From NCBI GenBank assembly GCA_049977145.1, contig JBMFGW010000010.1:1-56206 (forward strand): a stretch of 56,206 nucleotides of DNA, in the 5' to 3' direction. Positions 37,823-46,606 of this stretch are shown one piece after another (position 1 is the first letter of the stretch; every line of letters begins with the position of its first letter). Origin of the DNA: JAMDCX01 sp049977145 (GTDB lineage Bacteria > Planctomycetota > Phycisphaerae > WQYP01). The notes below the pieces were generated by a model. It saw nothing but the letters and a program-made list of their open reading frames with translations, did no database searches and was not told the DNA's origin. Both the position numbers and the translations under genes were made by a program.

Positions 37823-38028
37823 ATTTGACAATCTTGTGCGGTTTTGTTCCCCAATACGTAAAGTTCTTCGCAGTGTGCAAAGATTTTTTTGTGGTGTTTT
37901 CGGCACAGTTTCCCGAAGATTCGTGTTCTGTGGTCGTATTTTGCTATTTCCGCATCCGCGTGACATTTTGGTTGCGGCACAGCCGCGCTGGGCGGTACCA
38001 AAGTTTATGCCGGTTTGCCATGTTGAAT
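37801..38028 (+). other. Spacer between divergent fluoride-switched promoters, no gene seen
   Basis: About 230 bases of AT-rich sequence with no supported coding frame. It separates the minus-strand MutS promoter from the plus-strand Cfa promoter. Confidence 0.5.
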
Positions 38029-38057
38029 TTGACATGCTACCCATGGATGTGTACAGT
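38029..38057 (+). promoter_or_regulatory. Promoter for Cfa-type gene leader
   Basis: Perfect TTGACA (38029-38034), 17-base spacer, TACAGT (38052-38057). The transcript would start about 6 bases before the aptamer. Confidence 0.75.
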
Positions 38058-38069
38058 CAAACTGTTAAT

Positions 38070-38117
38070 GGTGATGGAGTTCACCTGAAGCGCCCCATTT
38101 GTGAGGCTGATGACTTC
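38070..38117 (+). promoter_or_regulatory. Fluoride riboswitch (crcB motif) for Cfa-type gene
   Basis: P2 GGTGATGGAGTTCACC (38070-38085), a P3 arm GCCCC/GAGGC with one mismatch, then CTGATGACTTCTG. The pseudoknot pairs GGAGU with ACUUC (one G-U). A seven-pair hairpin CGTAACG/CGTTGCG follows directly (38120-38137) without a T run; the start codon is 180 bases away, so the output mechanism is unclear. Confidence 0.88.
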
Positions 38118-38299
38118 TGCGTAACGATGGCGTTGCGGCGGGATTTACTTGGCTTAAAACCATAATTTCCCGGTTCATACGAGACGTGATATTCCGGCTT
38201 TGGCAATCATTGCTGTCAATGATTTTGCTTTTTGTCATTGGCGCATTGCGTTTTGGTTCCGCACGGAGACGTGTATTTTTGCGAATGGAGAAAGTCAAA

Positions 38300-39703
38300 A
38301 TGAACACTAATTTTAATATTGGTACAAGGCTCAAGAAAACTAACATACGACCGAACGCCGGAGAATCGCAGCGGCAGCAGGCGATTGATTTTTTAGAAGA
38401 GTTGTTCGGGGAGGTGGGCGGGCGTGAGGTCGGGGTACGGCTTTGGGACGGGACGATCTGGCCCGATGAAACCCCACGGCGGGTTACGCTCCAACTCAAT
38501 CATCTGGATGCCTTGAGTGCCATGTTCCGGGACGGTACGGAACTGGCGCTGGCGGAAGCATACATATTCAACGACTTTGACATCGTCGGCGACATACAAC
38601 GCGTGTTCCGCCTCAGCAGCGCTTTAGCTGAGGTTACGAGCGGTTGGCGAAAGAAGTTGCGTGCGGCGATGATGCTAAGACGCATGCCACGCGCCGCAGG
38701 GCATACTCCAGGACGTCGTGGCCCGGCTCGTCTGGCCGGAAAACTGCATTCCATAAAGCGCGACCGTCAAGCCGTAGCATACCATTACAATGTATCGAAT
38801 GAATTTTACGAATTATGGCTGGATCGAAATATGGTCTATTCGTGCGCTTACTTCCATACCCCGGACCAGGATATTGACACGGCGCAGGAGCAGAAACTTG
38901 ATTATATATGTCGCAAGTTGCGGTTGCGCCCCGGACAACGTGTGCTGGACATTGGATGTGGCTGGGGTGGCTTGGCAATTCATGCCGCGCGGCATTACGG
39001 TGTCGATGTTACAGGCATTACGCTTTCCCAGCCGCAAGCTGATTTTGCGACAGCCCGCATTTTACAAGGCAAACTTTCAGAGCAAGTCCGATTTCTGGTG
39101 CGCGATTATCGGGAAATAAAGCCGGAGGAAAGCGGGTTATTTGACGCATTGGTCAGCGTGGGCATGTTTGAGCATATTGGCGTCACAAATATGCCGGTGT
39201 ATTTTTCGCAGGCGATGCGACTTTTGAAGCCTACCGGGGTTTTTCTCAATCATGCCATCGCCCGCCGGACAAACGATTTGGCGGTGCATGGTCCAAGTTT
39301 TACAAACACCTACGTTTTTCCCGATGGGGAACTGACTCCCATCGGTGTAGCGTTAAACGCGGCCGAGGAGGCTGGCTTTGAAGCGCGGGATGTGGAATCT
39401 CTGCGCGAACACTACGCCTTAACATTAGGGCACTGGGTGCGGCGACTGGAGTCGTGCCACGATGCCGCACTACGCGTCGTAGATGAGGAAACTTATCGCG
39501 TTTGGCGGTTGTACATGGCTGGTGCTGCCCACAATTTTGCAACTTGGGCCGTAAGCGTTTACCAGAGCTTGCTGGTGAAACCGGAAGCGCATGGCGTCAG
39601 TGGTCAGCCGTGGACTCGGGCGGACTGGTACGCAATTCCAGTACGATCCGCCATCCTTCCGAAAGGTTTGACTATTAAAAGCTTGCATAGTATCATTAAA
39701 TAA
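38300..39703 (+). CDS. cfa: Cyclopropane-fatty-acyl-phospholipid synthase family protein, fluoride-switched
   Basis: 467 residues from ATG 38300 (GGAG about nine bases upstream); an upstream in-frame GTG at 38186 has no ribosome site. The N-terminal 130 residues match the Cfa accessory domain. QAVAYHYNVSNEFYELWLD, then SCAYFHTPDQDIDTAQEQKL, and the S-adenosylmethionine site VLDIGCGWGGLAIHAA define the family. The enzyme adds a methylene to unsaturated phospholipid chains in the membrane. Control by the aptamer at 38070 is unusual; a lipid change that lowers HF permeability is one explanation, purely inferred. It is unusually long (about 380-400 is common). Confidence 0.9.
   Translation: MNTNFNIGTRLKKTNIRPNAGESQRQQAIDFLEELFGEVGGREVGVRLWDGTIWPDETPRRVTLQLNHLDALSAMFRDGTELALAEAYIFNDFDIVGDIQRVFRLSSALAEVTSGWRKKLRAAMMLRRMPRAAGHTPGRRGPARLAGKLHSIKRDRQAVAYHYNVSNEFYELWLDRNMVYSCAYFHTPDQDIDTAQEQKLDYICRKLRLRPGQRVLDIGCGWGGLAIHAARHYGVDVTGITLSQPQADFATARILQGKLSEQVRFLVRDYREIKPEESGLFDALVSVGMFEHIGVTNMPVYFSQAMRLLKPTGVFLNHAIARRTNDLAVHGPSFTNTYVFPDGELTPIGVALNAAEEAGFEARDVESLREHYALTLGHWVRRLESCHDAALRVVDEETYRVWRLYMAGAAHNFATWAVSVYQSLLVKPEAHGVSGQPWTRADWYAIPVRSAILPKGLTIKSLHSIIK
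39668..39696 (+). promoter_or_regulatory. Promoter for phosphatase-enolase-Ehr transcript
   Basis: TTGACT (39668-39673), 17-base spacer, TATCAT (39691-39696), inside the end of the Cfa gene. The start would be just before the aptamer at 39708. Confidence 0.65.
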
Positions 39704-39707
39704 GAAT

Positions 39708-39760
39708 GGTGGTGGAGTCCGCCTTAAAACTGCTTCTGTTGCGGAAGCCAATGACTCCTG
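39708..39760 (+). promoter_or_regulatory. Fluoride riboswitch (crcB motif) for phosphatase-enolase operon
   Basis: P2 GGTG/CGCC encloses GTGGAGUC; P3 is GCTTC/GAAGC; then CCAATGACTCCTG. The 3' strand GACTCCTG (39753-39760) is the perfect eight-base complement of the ribosome site CAGGAGTC at 39802-39809. Confidence 0.88.
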
Positions 39761-39801
39761 AGGCATGACTTGGTTGTGCTCGGGTTATATGGTTTTTTGA
39801 A

Positions 39802-39809
39802 CAGGAGTC
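39802..39809 (+). promoter_or_regulatory. Shine-Dalgarno of metallophosphatase gene, perfect complement of aptamer 3' strand
   Basis: CAGGAGTC lies three bases before ATG 39813. It competes with the aptamer loop GGAGUC for the same GACUCCUG strand, so fluoride binding would expose it. Confidence 0.75.
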
Positions 39810-39812
39810 CCA

Positions 39813-40523
39813 ATGCGGATTCTGCTCATATCAGATGTACATGCCAATCCATGGGCGCTGGTGGCCGTGGGCAAAGATGCGGGAAATGTGGACCACATTT
39901 TATGCGCTGGTGATTGCATAACTTATGGTACGCGCCCGATTGACGCGATTGCCTGGTTGCGGGAACACGGTACCATAACTGTGCGGGGAAATCATGATGA
40001 TGCCGTAGCTTTTCACCATCACCCGCGTGCTTCCCCCGCCAAAGCACACTTGGCTCTGGCGCTGCGTGACTGGACACAAGCAAAACTTGAACCGCCCCAC
40101 ATTCAATGGCTGGCGCGGCTGCCGCTGATTATTACCTGGGAAATTTCCGGGGCACGGTTTGTCATGGTTCATGCCACGCCACCGGACCCGTTGTACGATT
40201 ATCGCCTTACGCCCAATGCCCCGCATTATGTTTTAACTGAAATATTAACGGGATTTGAAGCGGATTTTGTGGTGCTGGGGCATACGCATCTGCCTTATGT
40301 ACGCACACACAACCGAATGACCGTGGTCAATCCCGGCTCCGTCGGACAACCTCTGGACGGTGATCCGCGGGCGGCATACGCCATTTGGGAAGATGGCGAA
40401 GTGACTCTGCACCGCGCAGCGTATGACCAGGGGGAATTAATTAAATCGCTGGATGAATTGGGATTGGAGAATGATCTTTACGGCAGCTTACGGAGATCAT
40501 TTGAACTGGGAAAAATGATTTAA
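39813..40523 (+). CDS. Metallophosphoesterase (YfcE/MJ0936-like family)
   Basis: A 236-residue calcineurin-like phosphoesterase with all metal motifs: SDVHAN, CAGDCITYG, GNHDD, MVHATPP and LGHTHLP. Such enzymes hydrolyse phosphodiesters or phosphomonoesters with two metals, usually Mn. The substrate is unknown. It is the first gene after the fluoride aptamer at 39708 and lies 24 bases before enolase. Fluoride inhibits many Mg-dependent phosphatases, so an inducible replacement enzyme is possible (inference). Confidence 0.88.
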   Translation: MRILLISDVHANPWALVAVGKDAGNVDHILCAGDCITYGTRPIDAIAWLREHGTITVRGNHDDAVAFHHHPRASPAKAHLALALRDWTQAKLEPPHIQWLARLPLIITWEISGARFVMVHATPPDPLYDYRLTPNAPHYVLTEILTGFEADFVVLGHTHLPYVRTHNRMTVVNPGSVGQPLDGDPRAAYAIWEDGEVTLHRAAYDQGELIKSLDELGLENDLYGSLRRSFELGKMI

Positions 40524-40547
40524 CTTTTTTATATAGGAGTACTTATC

Positions 40548-41843
40548 ATGAATGGAAAAATAGCACATGTTCGGGCAATTGAAATTCTGGATTCGCGTGG
40601 CAACCCCACGTTGAAGGTGTATGCCACGCTTTCCTCGGGCGTCACGGGCGCGGCGGCCGTGCCATCCGGTGCTTCTACCGGTGAAAATGAGGCAATCGAA
40701 TTGCGTGACGGCGACTCCAAACGATTTGCTGGCAAGGGCGTTCTGGTGGCCGCGGAAAATGTTAATGCCCGAATATCTCCTAAAATAGCGGGGCTGGACG
40801 CACACAACCAGACCAAGCTGGATCAGACGTTGCACGAGCTTGATGGAACGGATAATTATGGCAACTTGGGGGCCAATGCCGTGCTGGGTGTGTCAATGGC
40901 CACCGCAAGGGCGGCCGCCGCGGAATCAGGTCAATCGCTGTACCGGTATCTCGGCGGTGCTGCGGCCTGTAAGCTGCCAGTGCCGATGATGAATGTGCTC
41001 AATGGCGGAAAACATGCTGCCAATAGCGTGGATTTTCAGGAATATATGATTGTTCCGCTCGGGGCACCGAACTTCGCCGAGGCGTTACGCTATAGTGCGG
41101 AAACCTACCATTGCTTGGCCAGCATAGTGCGTAATCGCGGGTATGCTACGGCCGTGGGTGATGAGGGGGGCTTTGCGCCAAATCTTAAGAGCAACGAAGA
41201 AGCATGTGAATTACTTGTGGAGGCGATCACGCAAGCCGGGTACGAACCGGGAAGAGATGTGGCAATTGCCATTGATCCGGCGGCCAGCTCCTTTTATGTT
41301 AAGGGGGAGTATGACCTGAGCCGATCGGGTCAGGGGCGGCGTACCTCCGAAGAAATGTGCCAATTGTATGAGCTTTGGGTCCGAAAGTATCCACTGGTTT
41401 CAATTGAAGATGGATTTGCGGAAACGGATTGGCAGGGCTTCCAGGCCCACACTGCGGCGTTGGGTTCAAAAATACAGATTGTCGGCGACGACATTTATGT
41501 GACCAACACCAAATTTATCCAGCGCGGTATTGACACCAAGGCTACTAATGCGGTGCTTATTAAACTGAATCAAATTGGCACCGTTACCCAGACCATTGAG
41601 GCGGTTGAGCTATGTCGAAAAGCTGGCTGGAATTTTGTTATCTCCCACCGCTCGGGTGAAACGGAAGATGCATTTATAGCGGACTTTGCCGTAGCTATGG
41701 GGGGCGGACAAATTAAAACCGGTGCCCCGTGCCGCAGCGAACGGGTGGCGAAATATAACCGTCTGCTGGAAATTGAACTGGAGTTGGGATCCGAGGCGGT
41801 ATTCAAGAATCCATTTAAAATTCCGGCTACTGCGGGCAGATGA
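40548..41843 (+). CDS. eno: Enolase, fluoride-regulon copy
   Basis: 431 residues, normal length, after GGAG. Enolase interconverts 2-phosphoglycerate and phosphoenolpyruvate and is classically inhibited by fluoride plus phosphate at its Mg site. Core residues are present: SGASTGENEA, QE of FQEYM, GDEGGFAP, metal ligands in SIEDG and VGDDIYVTN, the catalytic Lys in LIKLNQIGT, the His in SHRSGETED. Differences from the usual consensus are HAANSVDFQEY (usually HADNxVDIQEF) and DPAASSFY (usually AASEFY). Enolase is a known member of fluoride regulons. It may be a second, fluoride-adapted enolase. Only 17 bases separate it from the HyfC-like gene. Confidence 0.95.
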   Translation: MNGKIAHVRAIEILDSRGNPTLKVYATLSSGVTGAAAVPSGASTGENEAIELRDGDSKRFAGKGVLVAAENVNARISPKIAGLDAHNQTKLDQTLHELDGTDNYGNLGANAVLGVSMATARAAAAESGQSLYRYLGGAAACKLPVPMMNVLNGGKHAANSVDFQEYMIVPLGAPNFAEALRYSAETYHCLASIVRNRGYATAVGDEGGFAPNLKSNEEACELLVEAITQAGYEPGRDVAIAIDPAASSFYVKGEYDLSRSGQGRRTSEEMCQLYELWVRKYPLVSIEDGFAETDWQGFQAHTAALGSKIQIVGDDIYVTNTKFIQRGIDTKATNAVLIKLNQIGTVTQTIEAVELCRKAGWNFVISHRSGETEDAFIADFAVAMGGGQIKTGAPCRSERVAKYNRLLEIELELGSEAVFKNPFKIPATAGR

Positions 41844-41860
41844 GGTAGGATAGCGGCGAT

Positions 41861-42811
41861 ATGGCGCGGATGCTCTTGTTCAATCTCATCCAGATCGCAG
41901 TGGTGATGTTTTTATCACCGCTGGCGGTGGGTATTTTAAATCGGCTCAAGGAACGCGTGGCCAGCAAAAAAGGCCCCAGTATCTTTCAGGTGTATCGCGA
42001 TATATGGAAACTATTCCACAAAGATCAGATACTGTCCAGTGAAAGTACCTGGATATTCCGGGCCACGCCGTATGTCTGCTTCGCGGCACCGATTCTGGTA
42101 ACAATGTTGATACCGGTGCTCACCAGCTACCCGCTGTTTTTTGCCTTTATGGGGGATATGATCGGCGGCGGTTTTGTTCTGGCACTGGGCGGCTTTTTTG
42201 CGACTATTGCCGCCGTGGATACTGCCAACCCTTACGGTGCCATGGGAGCCAGCCGCACGCGTATGGTCGGCTTTCTGGCAGAGCCGGTGTTCATGGTGGT
42301 ATTTTTTACCGTTTGTTTTGTGGCCAATTCGACCATTCCATACATTGTGCAACAAAAATGGGTGCATCCACAATCAAATTTCTTTGATCCGGCGCATATT
42401 CTCGTGGCGGTGGCTTTTTTCATGCTGATTCTGGCGGAGACCGGAAAAATTCCGGTGGATAATCCTTCGGGGCATTTTGAACTCGCAATGATTGATGAAT
42501 CCAAATCTTTAGAATATTCCGGATCCGGTGCCGCCCTGATGAAATGGGCGGGAAGCATGAAATTTTTCGTGCTTCTGTGCATTTTTCTCAACGTACTTAT
42601 TGCGCCGTGGGGGTTGGCTTCCGGTACGGCTTTAAACGATGTGCTATTGGCGATTCCGCTGATATTCATCAAAATCCTGATTGCGGTAGGACTCATTGTG
42701 GTCGTGGAAAGCTCGCTGGCAAAATTGCGGCTTTTCCGAATCACGGCCTTTTTAGGATTGGCGTTTGTGGTGGCGGTGGCCGCGGTGCTCACGCGAATGA
42801 TGGCGGCTTAA
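41861..42811 (+). CDS. HyfC/HycD/NuoH-like membrane subunit of Ehr-type complex
   Basis: 316 residues with about eight membrane helices. NRLKERVASKKGPSIFQVY matches the quinone-site/amphipathic region of NuoH-like subunits; AETGKIPVDNPSGHFELAM and ESKSLEYSG, and the late ESSLAKLRLFR, are the HyfC/HycD form. It anchors the peripheral arm. It is first of six coupled genes with the order HyfC-E-F-G-I-B, and follows enolase by 17 bases, so it probably shares the fluoride-switched transcript. Confidence 0.9.
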   Translation: MARMLLFNLIQIAVVMFLSPLAVGILNRLKERVASKKGPSIFQVYRDIWKLFHKDQILSSESTWIFRATPYVCFAAPILVTMLIPVLTSYPLFFAFMGDMIGGGFVLALGGFFATIAAVDTANPYGAMGASRTRMVGFLAEPVFMVVFFTVCFVANSTIPYIVQQKWVHPQSNFFDPAHILVAVAFFMLILAETGKIPVDNPSGHFELAMIDESKSLEYSGSGAALMKWAGSMKFFVLLCIFLNVLIAPWGLASGTALNDVLLAIPLIFIKILIAVGLIVVVESSLAKLRLFRITAFLGLAFVVAVAAVLTRMMAA

Positions 42812-42828
42812 CCGGGAAGGAAATGGCG

Positions 42829-43503
42829 ATGACTCCGGATAAAGTTGCATGGATTCATGAACTGGTTCTGCTGACGGCGGGTTTTTTCTTGCTGTGCAGT
42901 TTTGGACTTATCGCGGCGGCACAAGTGGTGGGATGTCTGCGCATATATGTAATTCAATCATTACTTCTGGCGGTATCGGCGGTACTTTTAGGTATTGACT
43001 ATCACAGCACTGATCTATGGATTGTGGCAGCCATTGCGATAGCTGCCAAAGTCTTACTGATCCCCTTTCTGTTGCGGCGCACCGCCCACCACGCCATGAT
43101 TGCCCGTCGCGAATTGCAACAAGTCATTAACGTACCAATGTCGCTGTTGATTGCTCTGGCGTTGACGGTCGTGGCTTATTACATTACCGGACCGATGATG
43201 TACCATGCTTCGCGCGTTGTCCATGCCAATTTGCCAATCGGATTCGCTGCTGTATTGATCGCTATTTACACCATCACGGTACGGCGGGAGGCGTTGCCGC
43301 AGATGCTAAGTCTGCTGGCCATTGAAAACGGTGCCTTTTTTGCGGGTATTGCCATTGCCCCCAATTTTCCGCTTATTGGAGAGTTGGCGGCAGCCTTTGA
43401 TGTATTGATGGTGGTTTTAACACTGGGCGTATTAAGCACGCAGATACATCGGCTTTCCGGCAGTACCGAGGTCGGCACTTTATCTGAACTCGTGGAGGAT
43501 TGA
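42829..43503 (+). CDS. HyfE-like membrane subunit of Ehr-type complex
   Basis: 224 residues from ATG 42829 (MTPDKVAWIHELV), eight bases after AAGG; ATG 42823 is the alternative. About seven helices, with the family stretch LSLLAIENGAFFAGIAIAP. HyfE-like proteins combine a NuoK-like part with an extra N-terminal part and form the membrane arm of hydrogenase-4-type complexes. It overlaps the next start by one base. Confidence 0.87.
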   Translation: MTPDKVAWIHELVLLTAGFFLLCSFGLIAAAQVVGCLRIYVIQSLLLAVSAVLLGIDYHSTDLWIVAAIAIAAKVLLIPFLLRRTAHHAMIARRELQQVINVPMSLLIALALTVVAYYITGPMMYHASRVVHANLPIGFAAVLIAIYTITVRREALPQMLSLLAIENGAFFAGIAIAPNFPLIGELAAAFDVLMVVLTLGVLSTQIHRLSGSTEVGTLSELVED

Positions 43504-44972
43504 TGGCCGTGATAGTCTGGCTGGTTTTAATATTGCCGCTGCTGGCCTTGGTGGTTGCCGCTTTTGGCACACCCTTGGCTGTGGCGGGCTGGATTTCAGC
43601 TTTGGCTGCGGCGGCCGATGTGATTATCGCGGCCGTTCTAGTGGGGCACGCTTCGGATGGCGCGGCGGTAATTGCAGTTCCGCACTGGCTTGGAGCCAAT
43701 GCCTTTGGAGCCTTGATACTGCTGCTGGAGGCAGTGGGGGCCTTAACCGCCCTGATATTTTCGATTGGCTTTTTAAGCCAACACAATTCTCCTCCCGGTC
43801 GAAAACGTCGCTATCTGGTCTGGTTTAACTTATTCCTCATCGCCTTGTATGCTGTGCCACTGTTGCGGGAAATTGCGCTGGTATGGCTGGCGTTGACGCT
43901 CACGACGCTATTTTCCGTTTTCCTGGTGAGCTTTGAGCGAACGCCGGCGGCGCTGGAAGCCGGATGGAAATATGCACTGTTGACCACACTGGGCGCGGCG
44001 ATCGCCATTCTGGGAATTCTGCTGTTGTATTGGGCCCAAAGTCGGGCCGGGTTTACGATGTTCACATGGGGACAATTGCGGGCTTCGGCCCCTAAATTAT
44101 CCCCCGCAATTTTGAATATTGCATTTCTGCTTATTTTGATCGGCTTTGGCACCAAGGCCGCACTGATACCATTTCATGCGTGGCTTCCAGATACGTATAG
44201 TCGGGCACCATTTCCAGTTTGTGCAATGCTATCCATTCTGGAAAGTGCGGCGATTCCTTACGTGCTGTTGCGTATTGCGGCTGCGGTTCATCTGGCACCG
44301 GGTGTGCGGGTGGATCAATGGCTGATATTGTTCGGACTTGTGTCTGCAGGTGGCGCAGCGCTACTGATTCTGCAAACGCATGAATACAAACGATTATTTG
44401 CGTACTCCACAATTGAGAACGCGGGCATCATTTTGACCGCCGGAGCGATATCGTCAACTGCCGCCCACCACGCGGCAATATGGCAGATTGTCAGCCACAG
44501 CGTGACCAAGCCGCTGGTATTTTATGCCGCCGGAATCATGTTCATGCTGGTGGGAAAATTACGTATAGGCGAAGTACGCGGAGTGTTAAGCCGATCTCCC
44601 TGGATTGGTGCTACTATGATGGCCGCAGGACTGGCGGTGGCTGGCGCTCCGCCGTTTGCAATATTTCTCAGCGAACTGGCCATTCTGAAGGCGGGTTTGG
44701 CCAGCCCGCAGGTATGGGTCGCAATTGTGCTGGCCTGCTTTATGATTATTTCCTTTTGTGCCATCACGTATCATCTGTTTCGCATGGTGCTTGGCAAAGC
44801 CGGTGCGAAAGAGACGAATGCTGAGTTGGAGAATATCACTATTCCTCGAAGTTGTATTCTCGCACTATTAATTGCGGCGGCACCGGTAATAGTACTGGGG
44901 TGGTATATCCCCGCACCGCTGACCCACTGGCTAGCCGCTGCGACCACATCGTTAGGAGGCTCCATGCCATGA
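43503..44972 (+). CDS. HyfF-like antiporter-type membrane subunit of Ehr-type complex
   Basis: 489 residues, about fourteen helices, of the NuoN/HyfF group. The TM7-type lysine is present in GFGTKAALIPFHAWLPDTY and the later SHSVTKPLVFY lysine also. The glutamate that normally stands in TM5 (WVAxELTTL in HyfF) is Thr here (WLALTLTTLFSVFLV). That glutamate is needed for proton pumping in complex I-like subunits, so coupling may be lost or changed. Start ATG 43503 shares a base with the upstream stop. Confidence 0.88.
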   Translation: MAVIVWLVLILPLLALVVAAFGTPLAVAGWISALAAAADVIIAAVLVGHASDGAAVIAVPHWLGANAFGALILLLEAVGALTALIFSIGFLSQHNSPPGRKRRYLVWFNLFLIALYAVPLLREIALVWLALTLTTLFSVFLVSFERTPAALEAGWKYALLTTLGAAIAILGILLLYWAQSRAGFTMFTWGQLRASAPKLSPAILNIAFLLILIGFGTKAALIPFHAWLPDTYSRAPFPVCAMLSILESAAIPYVLLRIAAAVHLAPGVRVDQWLILFGLVSAGGAALLILQTHEYKRLFAYSTIENAGIILTAGAISSTAAHHAAIWQIVSHSVTKPLVFYAAGIMFMLVGKLRIGEVRGVLSRSPWIGATMMAAGLAVAGAPPFAIFLSELAILKAGLASPQVWVAIVLACFMIISFCAITYHLFRMVLGKAGAKETNAELENITIPRSCILALLIAAAPVIVLGWYIPAPLTHWLAAATTSLGGSMP

Positions 44973-46573
44973 ATTTACCACACGAACAGGTTGCAGCACG
45001 CGTGATTGTGGCCATGCGCGAGGATTTGGGGGACATGGTGTCGAGTATTGCTGAATTGGAATCCGGCCTTCTGCTTGCGGCGGTTTGCCGCGCTGCCGCA
45101 CTTCCCGGCGTGGTGGCGTGGCTGGTGGAGCAGCGGAAATATCGCTTTGCTGCCTTGGTAGTGCAGGTGATGGAGCCGGGCGATCAATTAGATTATTGGT
45201 TTTATAAGCCGGATAATGGTCCATGGATAAAATTATCGGTTCGACTTGCCCCCAACGCCAGAGAAGTTCCTTCCGTCAGTGAACTGGTTCACGCCATTGA
45301 CTGGCATGAGCGGCAAGCCGAGGACCTTTACGGTCTGGTTTTTACCGGGCACCCCAAACTCGGTGATTTTGTACTCCATGAGGAATGGCCGGAAGGTATC
45401 AACCCGATGCGGCCGGAATTTGACGCTTTTAAGCCACTGGTAGAAAAAGAGATTGATCCGCAATGGCGTCCGGAAAAAATACTTCATACATCGGGGGCTT
45501 TCGTTATGCCCATCGGCCCGGTCTACTCTGATTATGCGGAGTCGGCACAGTTTTTTCTGGAAACCGTTGGTGAAGATGTGGTGCGAATGATTCCGCGGTT
45601 CTTTTTTAAGTATCGCGGGGTGGAAAAACTTGCGGAAAAATGCAGCGTCCGTGATGTGCTGCTGATGGTGGAGCGATTTTCCGGTACATCGGCGGTGGCG
45701 CACGCTACCGCCTTTTGTCGCGCCATTGAATCCATTGCGCAGGTTACCATTCCGCCGCGCGCCGAAGCACTGCGGATGATTGCGGCGGAGCTTGAACGCA
45801 TTCGCCATCATTTTGGGTTGCTTTCCGATATCTGCCATTCCACGGGCATGATTGTACCATCTGCGGATATCGACATCATGGAAGAAGAAGCGTTGCGCTT
45901 GAGTGCGCAATGGGCTGGCCACCGATATCTTTATGGAATTATTACCCCGGGGGGAGTGACGCGTGATTTCTCTGAATCCGAACTTACTGTACTTACGACA
46001 CGGATCTCCGAGTTAACGCACGATGCGCAACGACTCTACGAACGGCTGCAATTTACCAGTAGTTTTCTGGACCGATTTGAAGGTGTTGGTGTGGTTCCCA
46101 ACATCAACGCCCAGCGGCTCGGACTCGTTGGCCCCGTTGCCCGCGCGTCAGGTTTCAAAACGGATTTGCGGGTTCACGCACCGTATGGATTTTATCGCCA
46201 TTGCCCGCCACAAGCCGAGGCCTTAGAAAGCGAAGGCGATGGGTATGCGCGTATCCGCATACTATTCGCGGAGGTGTTTTCCGCTGCCGAGTTGATTCAG
46301 CGTGCGGCGTTTATGCTGCCAGGTGGAGCTGTAATGAAACCGGTGAATGCGGTACCTGCTGGAGAGACGCTCGCTGCGGTGGAGGCGCCCAAGGGCGCTG
46401 ACTTTCACTATGTGCGAACAGCCGAAGATGGCAAGGTGGCAAGGCTGCAAATGACTACGCCATCGTTTACGAATTGGCATGGATTTCATTTGGCGGCTGA
46501 AAACTTCGCGTTCCAAGATTTTCCGATCATGATGGCCAGTTTTGGCCTATCTATCGCAGAATCGGATCGTTAA
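44969..46573 (+). CDS. HycE/HyfG-like large subunit lacking all NiFe cysteine ligands (Ehr type)
   Basis: 534 residues; starts by ATGA overlap. Residues 1-165 are the NuoC-like domain (HERQAEDLYGLVFTGHP); the rest is the NuoD/hydrogenase large-subunit fold (YRGVEKLAEK, RAEALRMIAAELERIRHHFGLL read in two parts). Where hydrogenases have RVCGICGFAH this protein has VERFSGTSAVAHA, and where they have DPCxxCT near the C-terminus it has ASFGLSIAESDR. All four Ni-binding cysteines are gone, so it cannot be a NiFe hydrogenase. This is the defining trait of energy-converting-hydrogenase-related complexes. Confidence 0.92.
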   Translation: MNLPHEQVAARVIVAMREDLGDMVSSIAELESGLLLAAVCRAAALPGVVAWLVEQRKYRFAALVVQVMEPGDQLDYWFYKPDNGPWIKLSVRLAPNAREVPSVSELVHAIDWHERQAEDLYGLVFTGHPKLGDFVLHEEWPEGINPMRPEFDAFKPLVEKEIDPQWRPEKILHTSGAFVMPIGPVYSDYAESAQFFLETVGEDVVRMIPRFFFKYRGVEKLAEKCSVRDVLLMVERFSGTSAVAHATAFCRAIESIAQVTIPPRAEALRMIAAELERIRHHFGLLSDICHSTGMIVPSADIDIMEEEALRLSAQWAGHRYLYGIITPGGVTRDFSESELTVLTTRISELTHDAQRLYERLQFTSSFLDRFEGVGVVPNINAQRLGLVGPVARASGFKTDLRVHAPYGFYRHCPPQAEALESEGDGYARIRILFAEVFSAAELIQRAAFMLPGGAVMKPVNAVPAGETLAAVEAPKGADFHYVRTAEDGKVARLQMTTPSFTNWHGFHLAAENFAFQDFPIMMASFGLSIAESDR

Positions 46574-46606
46574 AAACTACGCCGTAGTGCGTTTGGAGTA
46601 CCAGAG

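Noticed and set aside
37818..37829. Palindrome GTCAAATTTGAC as an operator
   Set aside because: It is explained by the minus-strand -35 element next to a TTGACA on the plus strand without a -10; no second copy is seen in the island.
37767..38165. Long plus-strand open frame across the divergent riboswitch region
   Set aside because: It covers two promoters and two aptamers, has no ribosome site, and looks like a chance frame.
44969..46573. Calling the large subunit a NiFe hydrogenase or formate hydrogenlyase HycE
   Set aside because: All four Ni-binding cysteines are absent.
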